DNA of 64,000 nt from an uncultured Prolixibacteraceae bacterium (lineage in GTDB: Bacteria; Bacteroidota; Bacteroidia; Bacteroidales; Prolixibacteraceae). The translations under genes were made by a program, and so were the position numbers. Positions 8,725-18,260 of this stretch are shown here, piece by piece. The first letter of the stretch is position 1; each line of letters starts with the position of its first letter. The notes below the pieces were generated by a model. It was given only the letters and a program-made list of their open reading frames with translations. It was not told the DNA's origin and did not search any database. Where the stretch lies: positions 85,187-149,186 of the forward strand of contig CALGIG010000054.1 in the NCBI GenBank assembly GCA_937915865.1, in the 5' to 3' direction.

Positions 8725-10314
8725 TTATTGTTTGATAATTATTTTGGCATAAGCTTCGTTGCCAATCACCAGTCGTAAAACGTATTGTCCGGGTATTGTT
8801 TCAAACTGGAGTTTCTCCAGGTGTTTTCCAGGTGTTTTTACGCCTAACGATTTTTGGAGTACCAGACTTCCGGTAGCGCTGTAAACAAGGACCCGTGTCT
8901 CGCTTTCTTCGTTTACCCGGTACGAGATATTGATCTCGTTTTTAAACGGGTTGGGGAAAACAGTCATCACAGCATCTTTCTCCCTGAAATAATCCAGGGC
9001 TTCGTTTTGCATCGTGCCGACGCTTTTAAGCCGGGTATCCGGCGCCGGGGCGAGGGTTGTTTCTTCTTCCGGCTGTGCCTCTTCCTCGCTCAATGTATTC
9101 GTTGAACTGCTGTCGGCAATTTTTGCTAATTCTGGCATAATCGCTTTTAAAGTATCAATTGTTGCCTTTTTTTCCTGTAGTTTCGACATGACCACGTAAC
9201 AGGGGCGCCCGGGCTCTTTAGCCTGCGGATAATAGCTTTCAATATTCCCTGCCAGGTAGTTTACATCGGCATTGATCGCTTCAAAACGCGCGTATTTAAA
9301 TTCGATCGGCTTAGACTGTCCTTTGTCGTCTTTGGTTTTAAAGGAGGATCCGTTGAACACGATTTGCCCGTCAACAATCACTCCCTTAAATTTCACAACT
9401 GGTTTACCTCCTTCAACCCATTTCCCGCTGATCTGGTTGCCCGACTGCTCAATGGAAACCGACAGTTCGGCCTGGTGCGTGATATGCTGCCCTGACCAGT
9501 CGTACAGGTACCGGGTGCCCGACCAGTTCCCACCCAAGGATATATTTTCTTCATGCTTTACAAGTTGCCTGAATTTTTCCTTTTTTGAACTTTTATCGTT
9601 GGAAGTTTTACCGGTCTCGTCTATGGAGTTACTTTCCAGTAGATAGGTTTTCCGTTTTTCAGTACCGGTATCGTTTATATCCAGTTTTTTGCCTGCTACC
9701 TGCAGAAGCAATTTTTCAGCTTCCTGCTTGTTTTGTTCCACGCCAAACCCATTCCGGTAGCAAACTCCAAGCATAAATGTGCAAGTGTTGTTGTGTCTCA
9801 GAACCCCTTCTTTAAACCATTTTACAGCCTCTCCGTAATCCTGGGCTGTACCCAGTCCTTTCATAGAGCAATAACCTGCGCCATACATACCGCCCGGAAA
9901 TCCTTTTTCGGCGCTTGCTTTAAAACAGGCATAGGCTTTTGCGAAATTCTGTGGTACGGCTTCCCCATTTTTGTACATTGTACCAAGCTGGTACATCCCT
10001 GTAGGATCGCCTTTGTCAGCACTTTTGGAAAACCAAAAAAATGCTTTGCTCAAATCCTTGGAAGTCCCAAATCCATACTCGTACATCGTCCCAAGTTGGT
10101 TCATGGCACTTGTCATTTTTCCATTCTCGGCACAGTCTTTATACAGCCGGAAGGCCTGGGCTGTGTCCATAGGTAAACCATCGCCCGTCATGTATTTCTG
10201 GGCGGTTATCATTTTGGCAAAGTAGGTGGCCGCTTCCCTGTTTTGGGCAAAGGACTGCTGGTTTAACAATGATGCTAAAAAAAGCAGCATCAGCAGAAAA
10301 GTAGAATTTTTCAT
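8725..10314 (-). CDS. Sel1-repeat protein with type IX secretion sorting domain
   Basis: The protein has 529 residues. It has a signal peptide, then about four Sel1/TPR-like repeats in residues 40-210 (for example GMYQLGTMYKNGEAVPQNFAKAY), a beta-rich middle domain (about 260-375), an acidic Ser/Glu/Pro linker (about 400-425) and a Por secretion tail from about 450 onward (VFPNPFKNEINISY to IIIKQ). The tail targets proteins through the T9SS for release or surface anchoring. Sel1 repeats mediate protein-protein contacts, so this may be a surface scaffold. It lies in a minus-strand run with the LytTR and ligase genes upstream and the cysteine peptidase downstream, separated from LytTR by about 170 bp with no visible gene. 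Confidence 0.88.
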   Translation of the reverse strand: MKNSTFLLMLLFLASLLNQQSFAQNREAATYFAKMITAQKYMTGDGLPMDTAQAFRLYKDCAENGKMTSAMNQLGTMYEYGFGTSKDLSKAFFWFSKSADKGDPTGMYQLGTMYKNGEAVPQNFAKAYACFKASAEKGFPGGMYGAGYCSMKGLGTAQDYGEAVKWFKEGVLRHNNTCTFMLGVCYRNGFGVEQNKQEAEKLLLQVAGKKLDINDTGTEKRKTYLLESNSIDETGKTSNDKSSKKEKFRQLVKHEENISLGGNWSGTRYLYDWSGQHITHQAELSVSIEQSGNQISGKWVEGGKPVVKFKGVIVDGQIVFNGSSFKTKDDKGQSKPIEFKYARFEAINADVNYLAGNIESYYPQAKEPGRPCYVVMSKLQEKKATIDTLKAIMPELAKIADSSSTNTLSEEEAQPEEETTLAPAPDTRLKSVGTMQNEALDYFREKDAVMTVFPNPFKNEINISYRVNEESETRVLVYSATGSLVLQKSLGVKTPGKHLEKLQFETIPGQYVLRLVIGNEAYAKIIIKQ

Positions 10315-10487
10315 GATTATGTTATTTTAGGTTCTTAGAGGTGTTTGCATTTTTCAGAAAACGCTGTTTTAAATGCAAGATAAAACCAATATAAATTTAA
10401 ATCTGACAAGTTTTCCCAGAAGCATGAAATACTTTCCCAACGGGGCAATTTATTTTCCCATGGCAATTATACGGCGTTGAATCATCG

Positions 10488-10859
10488 TCATTTAATTCCA
10501 GCAAACAGCTCTTCTATCTTTTCAAGAAAACTTGATTTTAAACAGGGCGTAAGTGGAACAAAGGAATTATCAACCAATTTGATCCCATTATCGGAATGGT
10601 AACTTTTTACAAACATTAGGTTTATTAAATGAGACTTGTGACTTCTGAAAAATAGCGGGAAAGCTTTAAGCTTTGTTTCTATTGCTTTTAAAGGGGTAGA
10701 TAACGTGATCGGGGTGTCGTTAAGAATATGCAATTTGCAATAGGCACGGGATGATTCAACGCGGATAATTCTTCTAACTTCAACAAATTCTATTGACCGG
10801 GCACATTTAAATGCAATCCGCTCGTTCACCAAATTATCGTTTGATTCCGGGGTGTTCAT
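10488..10859 (-). CDS. LytTR-family DNA-binding regulator without receiver domain
   Basis: The 123 residues are essentially one LytTR domain: FKCARSIEFVEVRRIIRVES, then AYCKLHI, LKAIETKLKAFPLFFRSHKSHLIN and VPLTPCLKSSFLEKIEELF. There is no receiver, sensor or membrane segment, so its activity is set by its level or by an unseen partner. Its start overlaps the end of the upstream O-antigen-ligase-like gene by 26 bp, implying translational coupling. Stand-alone LytTR proteins of this size usually control nearby genes in Bacteroidota; the T9SS and peptidase genes that follow are natural candidates (inference). Confidence 0.9.
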   Translation of the reverse strand: MNTPESNDNLVNERIAFKCARSIEFVEVRRIIRVESSRAYCKLHILNDTPITLSTPLKAIETKLKAFPLFFRSHKSHLINLMFVKSYHSDNGIKLVDNSFVPLTPCLKSSFLEKIEELFAGIK

Positions 10860-12624
10860 TTTCCTGATTTTTTGGGGTTAGAAAACTTCTGGCTTCGTTT
10901 CTTATTCTTTTAATTTCATCGGAGTTTATTTTTACAGGCATTTTCTTGATTTCTAATGCAACGGCCCTAGCCTTTTTAATCTTGCCTTCCTTCAAATAAT
11001 ATTTAAAGAGGGCATAGCGGGGTTTGAACATCTGTGGACACAATTGAGCTGCTGTTAGATAATTTTCTTCCGCGAGTTCATTTTCCTTCAACATTTCGTA
11101 ACACATACCTACCCCATAATAGATCTGGTAGTAAGAAGAATATTTTTTTGCCAGTTCAAGTTTTAAGGTTGCATCATTAAACCGCTTTTCCTTCGAAAGA
11201 GCCAAAGCATAATTGAATAGAAACTGGGGATCTGTTTGTTTTACAGCCAAGTATTCCTCAAAAACTTTGATCTGTTTTGCAAGGGGTAAAAACTGAATGG
11301 CTTTTGAAACCCGGTAATCTGCAATAAGCTGTTTGAAAGAAAATGCCCCAATAAATGCGACAGACAGGGACAAAATCATGATAGATACTTGTTTCGTGAT
11401 TGCAATTGCCTTTATCCTGGGAATATAATTTGCAATTACACCAAGGTGCATAAATAAAAAGAATTCTATAGCAGGGACATAAAAGGAATAACTAAACAAC
11501 GAAATAAAGAACAAGCTTACAAGTGAAACTACCGAAGTGAAAACAATCAACTCCTGTTTCTCTTTTAATGATTTTATTAGAAAAAAAACTGCAATGCCTC
11601 CTAATGAAAGATAAATTGAAAGATAAAGGATACCTCCTGTCAGCCAAAAATAGAAAAACTCGTTGTATGGTTGCCTGATATACCCGGTAGCATAGCGTCC
11701 ATCAAAATCTGCTGGTTTGTTTTTAAGATAGTTGGCCTGGTAAAGATTATATTCCCTCTCGAAATTAGCCAGTCCATATCCCATGAAAGGCTTTTCTTTG
11801 ATCATTTCCCACGAAATTTCCCAAATCAACTTTCTGCTTGTATTTGAACCCTTCTTGTTGCCCCATATAACTACTAACGAAAAAAGCAGCGCAGCAATTA
11901 CCAAGACAGTAATTATCAACCGCTTAATATTGGCGAGGGAAAGGTTTGACAAAACGAAAATAAAAAGTGAAATAATCAGAAAAATAATGGCGCTTCGGCA
12001 CTTGCACAGGATGATGATAAGTATAAACAGCGAAGAAAAAAGCACGTAGATAAATTTTTTGCGATGCGCCGTTTTATACCGAAAAACGGAAATTGGCACA
12101 AGCAACACTAAAAAGATGGCGACTACATTCGGATTTTTAAATGTGCCGTTAATTAGGTGAATAGAACCGGGAAAGAAGCTGTAAACTTTAAGAACTTCCA
12201 TCAACGCAATTGTCGATTCAATAAGCCCAAAGCAGATAAGCAAATCAAAAAGCGATTTTATTTCTTCCTTGCTTTTTCCAATAGTCCTGATAAATATAAA
12301 AATGAATGAACATGCCATTATCCTGGAAGTCATTATCCAATCAACGTAATGGCTGAATATGATTTGATATATAACGGTATATGCTACCAGAAAAATGACT
12401 ATAACATCAACATTGGTTATCTCAAATGAGCGAATGTGGTCGTTAAAGATATTCCGGATACTCATTAATCCCATCAGCGAGGCTATTAGGCAATAGATAT
12501 ATATTTGAGGGAACTCATCGTCATACGGTTTATAAATTACCGGGATAACAATGAAAAGAATTAGCATGGTTAGCGCCGGTAACCATACTCTACTATTTAA
12601 GAAAGCTGACAGTTTTTTATCCAT
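10834..12624 (-). CDS. O-antigen-ligase-like polytopic membrane protein with C-terminal TPRs
   Basis: This 596-residue inner-membrane protein has about 11-12 transmembrane segments in residues 14-440, a Wzy_C-type core (INGTFKNPNVVAIFLVLL near 160, then a long periplasmic loop with MGYGLANFEREYNLYQ near 285), and a TPR tail from about 450 (DPQFLFNYALALSKEKRFNDA and following repeats). Wzy/WaaL-type proteins polymerise glycans or transfer them to lipid or protein; TPR-tailed versions include protein O-oligosaccharyltransferases. No glycan-assembly genes adjoin it. It overlaps the LytTR gene by 26 bp and follows the transglutaminase-like gene by 39 bp. Whether it acts on sugars or has been recruited to another task cannot be told from sequence. 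Confidence 0.85.
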   Translation of the reverse strand: MDKKLSAFLNSRVWLPALTMLILFIVIPVIYKPYDDEFPQIYIYCLIASLMGLMSIRNIFNDHIRSFEITNVDVIVIFLVAYTVIYQIIFSHYVDWIMTSRIMACSFIFIFIRTIGKSKEEIKSLFDLLICFGLIESTIALMEVLKVYSFFPGSIHLINGTFKNPNVVAIFLVLLVPISVFRYKTAHRKKFIYVLFSSLFILIIILCKCRSAIIFLIISLFIFVLSNLSLANIKRLIITVLVIAALLFSLVVIWGNKKGSNTSRKLIWEISWEMIKEKPFMGYGLANFEREYNLYQANYLKNKPADFDGRYATGYIRQPYNEFFYFWLTGGILYLSIYLSLGGIAVFFLIKSLKEKQELIVFTSVVSLVSLFFISLFSYSFYVPAIEFFLFMHLGVIANYIPRIKAIAITKQVSIMILSLSVAFIGAFSFKQLIADYRVSKAIQFLPLAKQIKVFEEYLAVKQTDPQFLFNYALALSKEKRFNDATLKLELAKKYSSYYQIYYGVGMCYEMLKENELAEENYLTAAQLCPQMFKPRYALFKYYLKEGKIKKARAVALEIKKMPVKINSDEIKRIRNEARSFLTPKNQENEHPGIKR

Positions 12625-12663
12625 TTAGACTGATATTTTGCTTTAAGCCTTTAATTATATAAA

Positions 12664-14682
12664 CTACCACCACACCTGCGTTCCGTTCTCGTAGGTAAAA
12701 ATGCGCTCTTCGTTTCCCTCTGTATAGTTCTTCAGGATAAAAAGGGCGTTTGTGGGTACATTTTCGTACACAAGCGTAGTGGTGGTAGCCGTTTTCTTTC
12801 CCAACGATTTCCATTGGTTATCCCAATAAAATAATTCGTATAAATCGCCCGGAACAACGTAGTTTTTATCGTTTCTGGGTACAAAACGTATCTTTTCTAT
12901 TTTTACAGGTTTCCCCAGGTCGAGCCCGATCCATTGCGATTTTGGGCTGTTGGCATCAAAATAGCTTAAGACATCACCATCGAAGGCATTTTTTATGGGG
13001 CATGTTTCAAATATAACAGGGTTACCAATAATTTTGCCGGTAAGCGGTGAAGTGACTTTATTCTGATAGAACTCTATTTCGGCAACGTTGCAATAAGAAT
13101 TTTCGGGTGCAAGATACCGGGCATACCGGTATGCCTTATTCAGGCTCACTGGTACTTCATTGTAATATGCTTCAGGCGATTTCGTTATTTCATACGCCGT
13201 TATGGCATTCCTGAAATTTTTATCGTTGGCAACCTGAAATTTGCCATGCACCATGCGGTCAATATATGCCCGTATTCCTTTTCTCAAAGTGGATTTCCGG
13301 GTAAGCTCAACCGTTTGAAGATTTGTGGTATTTGGTTTATAATATTTGAGATCACCGTTTTCTGTAACTCTAAACGGAAAATTGAATGGCTTTATCCCTT
13401 CTTTCGATATGTTTACGGGTAGATAAATCACATTTTCCCCGACTTTCTGAAAGCATGCTACTCCATTGTTCATCTTTCCCCAACCAACCGGTGCCCACGA
13501 ATGTCCAAAAACAGCAATATACGTGAATGTATCTTTTTGTGTATCAGTTATTGCCGGTATCTTTATGTCGTGTACCGGCATGTATAAATCGGTTACATCA
13601 ATAAGACAGGAGTCGTTAAAAAAATCAGGAAGAAACTTACAATACCCTCTTTGTTTTAGATGGCTTTCCTTGTTTTCGGAAAATGTGTGACGGTAAACTT
13701 TTGAAGGTATATTATAACCTTTGTAATTCCCCAGCTTTTGCCAGAGTGGCAAAACAAATGGGATTGAACCTGATTGCGTTATTAATGCAGACCAATCGTG
13801 CCCCGATGTATTGTCACCCCAGTGAGGGGTAAAATCGTTTGCAATAGGTATTGCTACATTCCTGCACCCAAACAGGTTATACTGGGTCAAGTTTGTACAG
13901 GTGCCGGTGGTTAAAATATCAATTACTGAATAAGGTAAATCCGGGATGTTTGTTGAATTTACTCCCCATCTTACTTTAAATCTTTTTTTTATTTTACTTT
14001 GTTCTATTGAAAGATAGGTTGTAGCATCCACCAAATCAGAGAAAGTTGCCAACGTGTCCTTTATAATTTTCGACAAGGTGTCCAATGTCACTTCTTTTCG
14101 CCAATTCTCGAGCGGTTCGTTATTGATCCTGTAGGGAAGTATATACTCGCAAAAATCATTAAAGCTAACCTGGTCTTTCCATCCTGCCTTTTCCCATGCA
14201 TCGAAAGCCCTATCAATATTTTCAATAAGATATCCGGGAGTCAGTACATCAATGTCTTTAACAATTTCCTCCTGATAATGTACTTCTCTGAGTAAAAGGA
14301 TTTTTGCATGCAATGTGTCAGGATTTTGATAATATTTTTTTATTGTGTCGACATATTTTTCATAGCGTTCCCCTACAATGGCGTACCTGTCTTTTAAATT
14401 ATCAAGAAGAAAGATAGCGGCCTTCAGCTTTAGTGGGTTGTTGTCAGCCCGGTAATGTTCAATCACGCTTTTGCGCAATTTCCTGTATTTTTCTTGATCT
14501 CCCCAACTGGTGCACGATGAGGTTACAATGAAAAACAACAAGATCAACAAAAAACAGATTGATTCTCTAATGGAAATTCTTAATGAATTCTCGCTGGCTT
14601 TTCTCACATTCGTTTCCGACAGGTGTTTTGGTCTCTTAACTTCTGGATTGGTTGGTTTCATATACCGTTTCCTTATTTTCAA
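12664..14682 (-). CDS. Transglutaminase-like lipoprotein with C-terminal discoidin-like domain
   Basis: The frame gives 672 residues; the true start may lie further in, since the hydrophobic segment LLILLFFIVTSSC (probable lipobox, Cys near 57) is preceded by an unusually long polar stretch. Residues about 70-250 are helical, with the FCEYILPYRINNEPLENWR motif that I associate with Bacteroidota transglutaminase-core proteins. The core has the Cys motif TTGTCTN near 270 and the His motif SGHDWSALI near 310. A beta-rich region follows and the last about 150 residues resemble a discoidin/F5-8C domain (NAFDGDVLSYFDA; WIGLDLGKPVKIEKIRF). Likely a surface protein that binds and cleaves or crosslinks peptide. 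First gene of the group leading to the ligase and LytTR genes. Confidence 0.75.
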   Translation of the reverse strand: MKIRKRYMKPTNPEVKRPKHLSETNVRKASENSLRISIRESICFLLILLFFIVTSSCTSWGDQEKYRKLRKSVIEHYRADNNPLKLKAAIFLLDNLKDRYAIVGERYEKYVDTIKKYYQNPDTLHAKILLLREVHYQEEIVKDIDVLTPGYLIENIDRAFDAWEKAGWKDQVSFNDFCEYILPYRINNEPLENWRKEVTLDTLSKIIKDTLATFSDLVDATTYLSIEQSKIKKRFKVRWGVNSTNIPDLPYSVIDILTTGTCTNLTQYNLFGCRNVAIPIANDFTPHWGDNTSGHDWSALITQSGSIPFVLPLWQKLGNYKGYNIPSKVYRHTFSENKESHLKQRGYCKFLPDFFNDSCLIDVTDLYMPVHDIKIPAITDTQKDTFTYIAVFGHSWAPVGWGKMNNGVACFQKVGENVIYLPVNISKEGIKPFNFPFRVTENGDLKYYKPNTTNLQTVELTRKSTLRKGIRAYIDRMVHGKFQVANDKNFRNAITAYEITKSPEAYYNEVPVSLNKAYRYARYLAPENSYCNVAEIEFYQNKVTSPLTGKIIGNPVIFETCPIKNAFDGDVLSYFDANSPKSQWIGLDLGKPVKIEKIRFVPRNDKNYVVPGDLYELFYWDNQWKSLGKKTATTTTLVYENVPTNALFILKNYTEGNEERIFTYENGTQVWW

Positions 14683-15016
14683 CTTTATTGATTTACTAAT
14701 ATGTTCTATCTATTTAATTTTCTCCCCCTCATTCTTCTCAAAGTGGTTTCTGCTATTTTCTATCGTACAGCCAATCATTTAGATATGACAATTTCCGCTT
14801 CCCGTGAACCGTCCGCCTACCGCCGTCTCATATCTGCTATTTTCCGAGACACCATTAAACTTAAGCAATAATTATATAACCTCAGATTGCGTAATTCAAG
14901 GGTAACCTTTTCTAATATGTAGCATTAGACATTTTCACAATAAAAAACAGCTATATCCATCGTCCCATAAGGGTTACAGAAGTTTCTAAAATTCAATTTT
15001 TAATTCCAGTGCGTAA
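14683..15016. other. Intergenic stretch upstream of the transglutaminase-like gene
   Basis: This 334-base AT-rich stretch holds no convincing gene or RNA. It presumably carries the promoter of the minus-strand gene starting at 14682. The IS4-family element was inserted at its upstream end, next to TTTGGGATA at 15017-15025. Confidence 0.5.
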
Positions 15017-15025
15017 TTTGGGATA

Positions 15026-16123
15026 CTAAGTACATGACAAAAATTTGAATATCTCGATATCATCCTGACAATAAGCATTTAACAACACAGTTGCGATATA
15101 ATTTAGTCCATATTTGAATAGACTTTTCGCTTTTTTTCCGTGCTTCTTGATTGGGATTGGTTTGATGTACTTGTGCAGATAATCACCAACCAAATAAGCC
15201 CAGGAAAAGGCGACCATTACCAAAGCAAACAATTTTTCAATTCTGTCTATTTCGGTCAGATGGGTGTCTTCAATATTGAACCCGCTTGTTTTCAGTGCCT
15301 TGAAAGCTGTTTCAATTTGCCAGCGCTCTTTATACAATTCCAGTGCATTTTCTGGTTTATTGAACGAGATAACAATCTGCAATTCAGGTTTTCCCTCTTT
15401 ATCTTTTCCTTTTGAACCAGCCAGGTAACACAACTGATTGTTCAGATAAACAATCCGGTGGTTCACCCGGCAACCGTTCATTGGCAGATCGGAAAATAAC
15501 CAACTGGCTTTAACCATCTTGCCATTGTGAGGTTGTAAAACCCAAAAGTTTTCGCGGATGCGGATGTGGTACCGAACCCCGTTCTCATTCAGATATTTGA
15601 TCCATCGTTCACCAACAAACTCCCGATCTGCCGTCAAACAATCCAGTGTCTCAGAACCAAACAGGCGGATATACCGTTCGATCAAATCAATTCGTTCATG
15701 GGTGTTTGAATTGCCAAATTTGGGCAACAATTTGAACAGCAATGGAAAAGCGACCCCTTGATAAACAACGGCGATAACCAATACATTGATGTTCTGCTGT
15801 CCAAACTTCCAATTGGTTCGATCCATCGCCAATCGATAGGGAGGCTTATGAGGCAATAACCTGAATATCAACCTTGCAATTACATCACGATCTAAAAGAT
15901 AGTTTGCGATAAACCGTTGTATCCTGCGCAAGGACGAACTGGTACTTGCCCTGCTATCAAAAGCAGTGGCCAACTTCTCAAATCCAACTGTTTGAACTTT
16001 ACAAAGCGCACTGATCATTAAAACAAAGAACTTTACTCGCGCCAGATTCCAGCCTGATTGTTCATGGAAAATGGAAACTAATTCGCTATATTTCGCCTCG
16101 GCCTTGGATGTCATATTTCTCAC
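15026..16123 (-). CDS. IS4-family DDE transposase
   Basis: The 365-residue transposase appears complete. The DDE parts can be seen: LAMDRTNWKFGQQNINVLVI (first Asp), CLTADREFVG (second Asp) and the YREK signature as YKERWQIETAFKALK (Tyr, Arg, Glu and Lys spaced 2-3-6), which defines the IS4 family. The N-terminal helical region (residues 1-90) is the DNA-binding part. The TAG stop is the complement of the first three bases of the element, so the coding region ends at the very tip of the terminal inverted repeat. No frameshift or internal stop is present. Confidence 0.94.
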   Translation of the reverse strand: MRNMTSKAEAKYSELVSIFHEQSGWNLARVKFFVLMISALCKVQTVGFEKLATAFDSRASTSSSLRRIQRFIANYLLDRDVIARLIFRLLPHKPPYRLAMDRTNWKFGQQNINVLVIAVVYQGVAFPLLFKLLPKFGNSNTHERIDLIERYIRLFGSETLDCLTADREFVGERWIKYLNENGVRYHIRIRENFWVLQPHNGKMVKASWLFSDLPMNGCRVNHRIVYLNNQLCYLAGSKGKDKEGKPELQIVISFNKPENALELYKERWQIETAFKALKTSGFNIEDTHLTEIDRIEKLFALVMVAFSWAYLVGDYLHKYIKPIPIKKHGKKAKSLFKYGLNYIATVLLNAYCQDDIEIFKFLSCT

Positions 16124-16233
16124 AAAGTGACTTGGTAATCCTTTGTAAGATACTGATATTCAAGGTTTTAAACAAATATTTTACTACTTATTTTGCTGAT
16201 AATCAGCTATTTATATTTTTGTCATGTACTAAG
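15026..16233 (-). mobile_element. Intact IS4-family insertion sequence, 1208 bp
   Basis: Both ends can be defined. The left end begins CTAAGTACATGACAAAAAT (15026-15044); the reverse complement of the right end (16215-16233) is CTTAGTACATGACAAAAAT, a 19-bp inverted repeat with one mismatch. The element is flanked by a perfect 9-bp direct repeat TTTGGGATA at 15017-15025 and 16234-16242, the target-site duplication. It contains one transposase gene. Intact target repeats and an unbroken frame suggest recent insertion. It lies between the Tat-signal protein gene and the transglutaminase-like gene and could isolate the latter from read-through transcription. Confidence 0.93.
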
Positions 16234-16415
16234 TTTGGGATAATATAATTATCTGTAATGGCAACTAAAATGAAAACAAAAAAAAAACATAAAACAAGAA
16301 ACCAAAAGCCTTGTCACAATTTCTTTCCCAATATACCTCCTGTGCCTCTGGTTATCTCAGTTTAAGAACAACGGCCAACCAACATAAATAATGTTGATCT
16401 TATCCTCGCTTATCA

Positions 16416-18245
16416 TCATAACTTGCATTCTTTTCTATAGTTTACCAAAACTTCCTTAAATGGAGGAAACGCACAATATTTCTGAACGTCGTCGCGGTAT
16501 AGGGTCGGACAGCAGGCATAATCTGAATTGAGCTTTCTCCATTCAGTCCAAAGCCGGTCGTATTCATTAATACACTTTTTCATTGCTCCCGTATCCAGCG
16601 CCGATTTATTTATTTCTGATTGGGCCGCCAATAACTGCATCTTCCATATTTGCTCTATAATTTGGAACTTAATCCGGCCGTAATTACTCGAAACTTCCAT
16701 AAATTCCTGATCGACCTGATTGGGTAAGTGAATTTCCCTGGCCAGACGTTCAATCTCCTTCCACATTCTTACCGCATCAACCTTCTCGTCAAGTACTTCC
16801 CTGGATTTGTCTGCTTTTACAACTGGTTTCAAATCAATTGCTGAAAAATATTCGTCACGGCACCACCAATCCCTGATTGTTGCATGAACCGTTGTTTGCC
16901 CGTGCATAACGGCAGAAGCTGACAAAAGGCACAGATCACGAAGTTTTTTCAGGTTTTCGCCGCCAACCCCAAAACGCTGACCCGCAACTTTGTCAAACAG
17001 AACTTCCTCCGAAAGCCAAGGTTCTTTGTAAAATTGGTTTATTACCTGAATATTTAGGTCAACCCAAAATTCGTTGGTGATATAGGGTCCGGCCCATCCA
17101 TCACCCCGCGCCCAGGTCCAGATGCCCACAAATTGAGGGCATTTTAGCAAATCTCGTAAACAAAGGGCAGGCCCTTCACTTTTTAACCAGGCAAATTCTT
17201 CCCATCCTTCAATCACCCCTTTACCAATGTAATAAGGATGTGCATTTTTCCCATACAGCCCCGCAGGGTTACATGAAATCTCGACGATTTGCTGGTGTTT
17301 TCCGCGCCCGAGGCACGGATTAAAAGGATGCAATCGCACAAAGTCGCCTTGCACGTGTTTTATTGAAAAAATAAGATTCGGGTGAGGTTCCACTGCATTG
17401 GTAACTTCCAAATAATAAGAGGGACTGGTATGAAATTGGCCGAAACCCCAGGTGCGATAAAAAAGCTTTTTATTTCGCTTTACACAAACTTCTTCTCTTA
17501 AAATATTGATCAAAGCAATATGCTCAGTTGGATTTGTCGCCGGGCTACCTCCTGCATAACCAGGGAATTCGTGCAAATAGGTTTCGCCATATCGCGTAGT
17601 CAGGCCATCTAAATCAGGAAACCGTTCGAAAATTGCCTGTATTTGCGCCCGCAATATTTCTTCGGTTCGCTTCTGTAGAATACTGACGGTTAGTTTGGTT
17701 CCGCCTAAAACGCTTTCGACTGATTCCTTCTTATCTGCCATCATCTCTTTACCGTATTTTTCCTGAATGGATTTGGGGACCACCAACAAATCGGTAAACG
17801 GGAATAATGGCATTTGTTCTTTTTTTGCCGCCTCAATCAACCTGTCCAGTTTTTTAGCATACTCTACCGCTTCGCTGTACTCTTTTGACCCAACTGTCAT
17901 TAATTCAGCATCATAAGAGTTGTACGAAATAGCGCAGGGAAGAAATATTTTGGGAATCTGCCCGTTAAACCCCTGTTTCAACAGATAGCCCGGATCGTTA
18001 TATTTTGTATCGAATGGAGGCTCTCCCGGATTATGATGAACCATATTCAGGTTGTACTTCAAATTTTGGAGTCGGTTGTTTTGCAGTTCATTCCCGGCGC
18101 TGGGAAAATTTTTCATCTCACTTTTTAAAGTCAATGCCGGAAAAAGGGCTACACCGGCAAGCCCAAGAGAAGCTTTGCCAAGGAATTCGCGTCGGCTTTG
18201 TTCTTTTGTATTCTTTTTCATCGTGTACTGGGTTTCGTTTGTCAA
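16416..18245 (-). CDS. Tat-exported TIM-barrel hydrolase-like protein of unassigned family
   Basis: The 609-residue protein has a Tat signal near its start (SRREFLGKASLGLAGVALFPA); translation may begin at the second Met, 18221. The mature part has features of an (alpha/beta)8 glycosidase: regular beta-alpha units, FPDLDGLTTRYGETYLHEFPG with acidic residues at a strand end near 215-230, RTWGFGQFH, and a Trp-rich loop (VGIWTWARGDGWAGPY). A helical C-terminal domain follows. The arrangement reminds me of alpha-glucuronidase-type proteins, but I cannot assign a GH family. It follows the beta-helix T9SS gene by about 15 bp on the same strand and is the last gene of the PUL before the IS4 element, so it probably takes part in degrading the same polysaccharide. 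Confidence 0.62.
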   Translation of the reverse strand: MTNETQYTMKKNTKEQSRREFLGKASLGLAGVALFPALTLKSEMKNFPSAGNELQNNRLQNLKYNLNMVHHNPGEPPFDTKYNDPGYLLKQGFNGQIPKIFLPCAISYNSYDAELMTVGSKEYSEAVEYAKKLDRLIEAAKKEQMPLFPFTDLLVVPKSIQEKYGKEMMADKKESVESVLGGTKLTVSILQKRTEEILRAQIQAIFERFPDLDGLTTRYGETYLHEFPGYAGGSPATNPTEHIALINILREEVCVKRNKKLFYRTWGFGQFHTSPSYYLEVTNAVEPHPNLIFSIKHVQGDFVRLHPFNPCLGRGKHQQIVEISCNPAGLYGKNAHPYYIGKGVIEGWEEFAWLKSEGPALCLRDLLKCPQFVGIWTWARGDGWAGPYITNEFWVDLNIQVINQFYKEPWLSEEVLFDKVAGQRFGVGGENLKKLRDLCLLSASAVMHGQTTVHATIRDWWCRDEYFSAIDLKPVVKADKSREVLDEKVDAVRMWKEIERLAREIHLPNQVDQEFMEVSSNYGRIKFQIIEQIWKMQLLAAQSEINKSALDTGAMKKCINEYDRLWTEWRKLNSDYACCPTLYRDDVQKYCAFPPFKEVLVNYRKECKL

Positions 18246-18260
18246 ATTTCAACACAAAAG

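Noticed and set aside
10834..12624. Reading of the ligase-like gene as part of an O-antigen locus
   Set aside because: No glycosyltransferase, flippase or sugar-nucleotide gene lies near it; its partners are a LytTR regulator and papain-fold proteins, so the O-antigen role was not asserted.
15140..15761. Plus-strand frames within the IS4 element
   Set aside because: They are antisense to the transposase and have no start context or family features.
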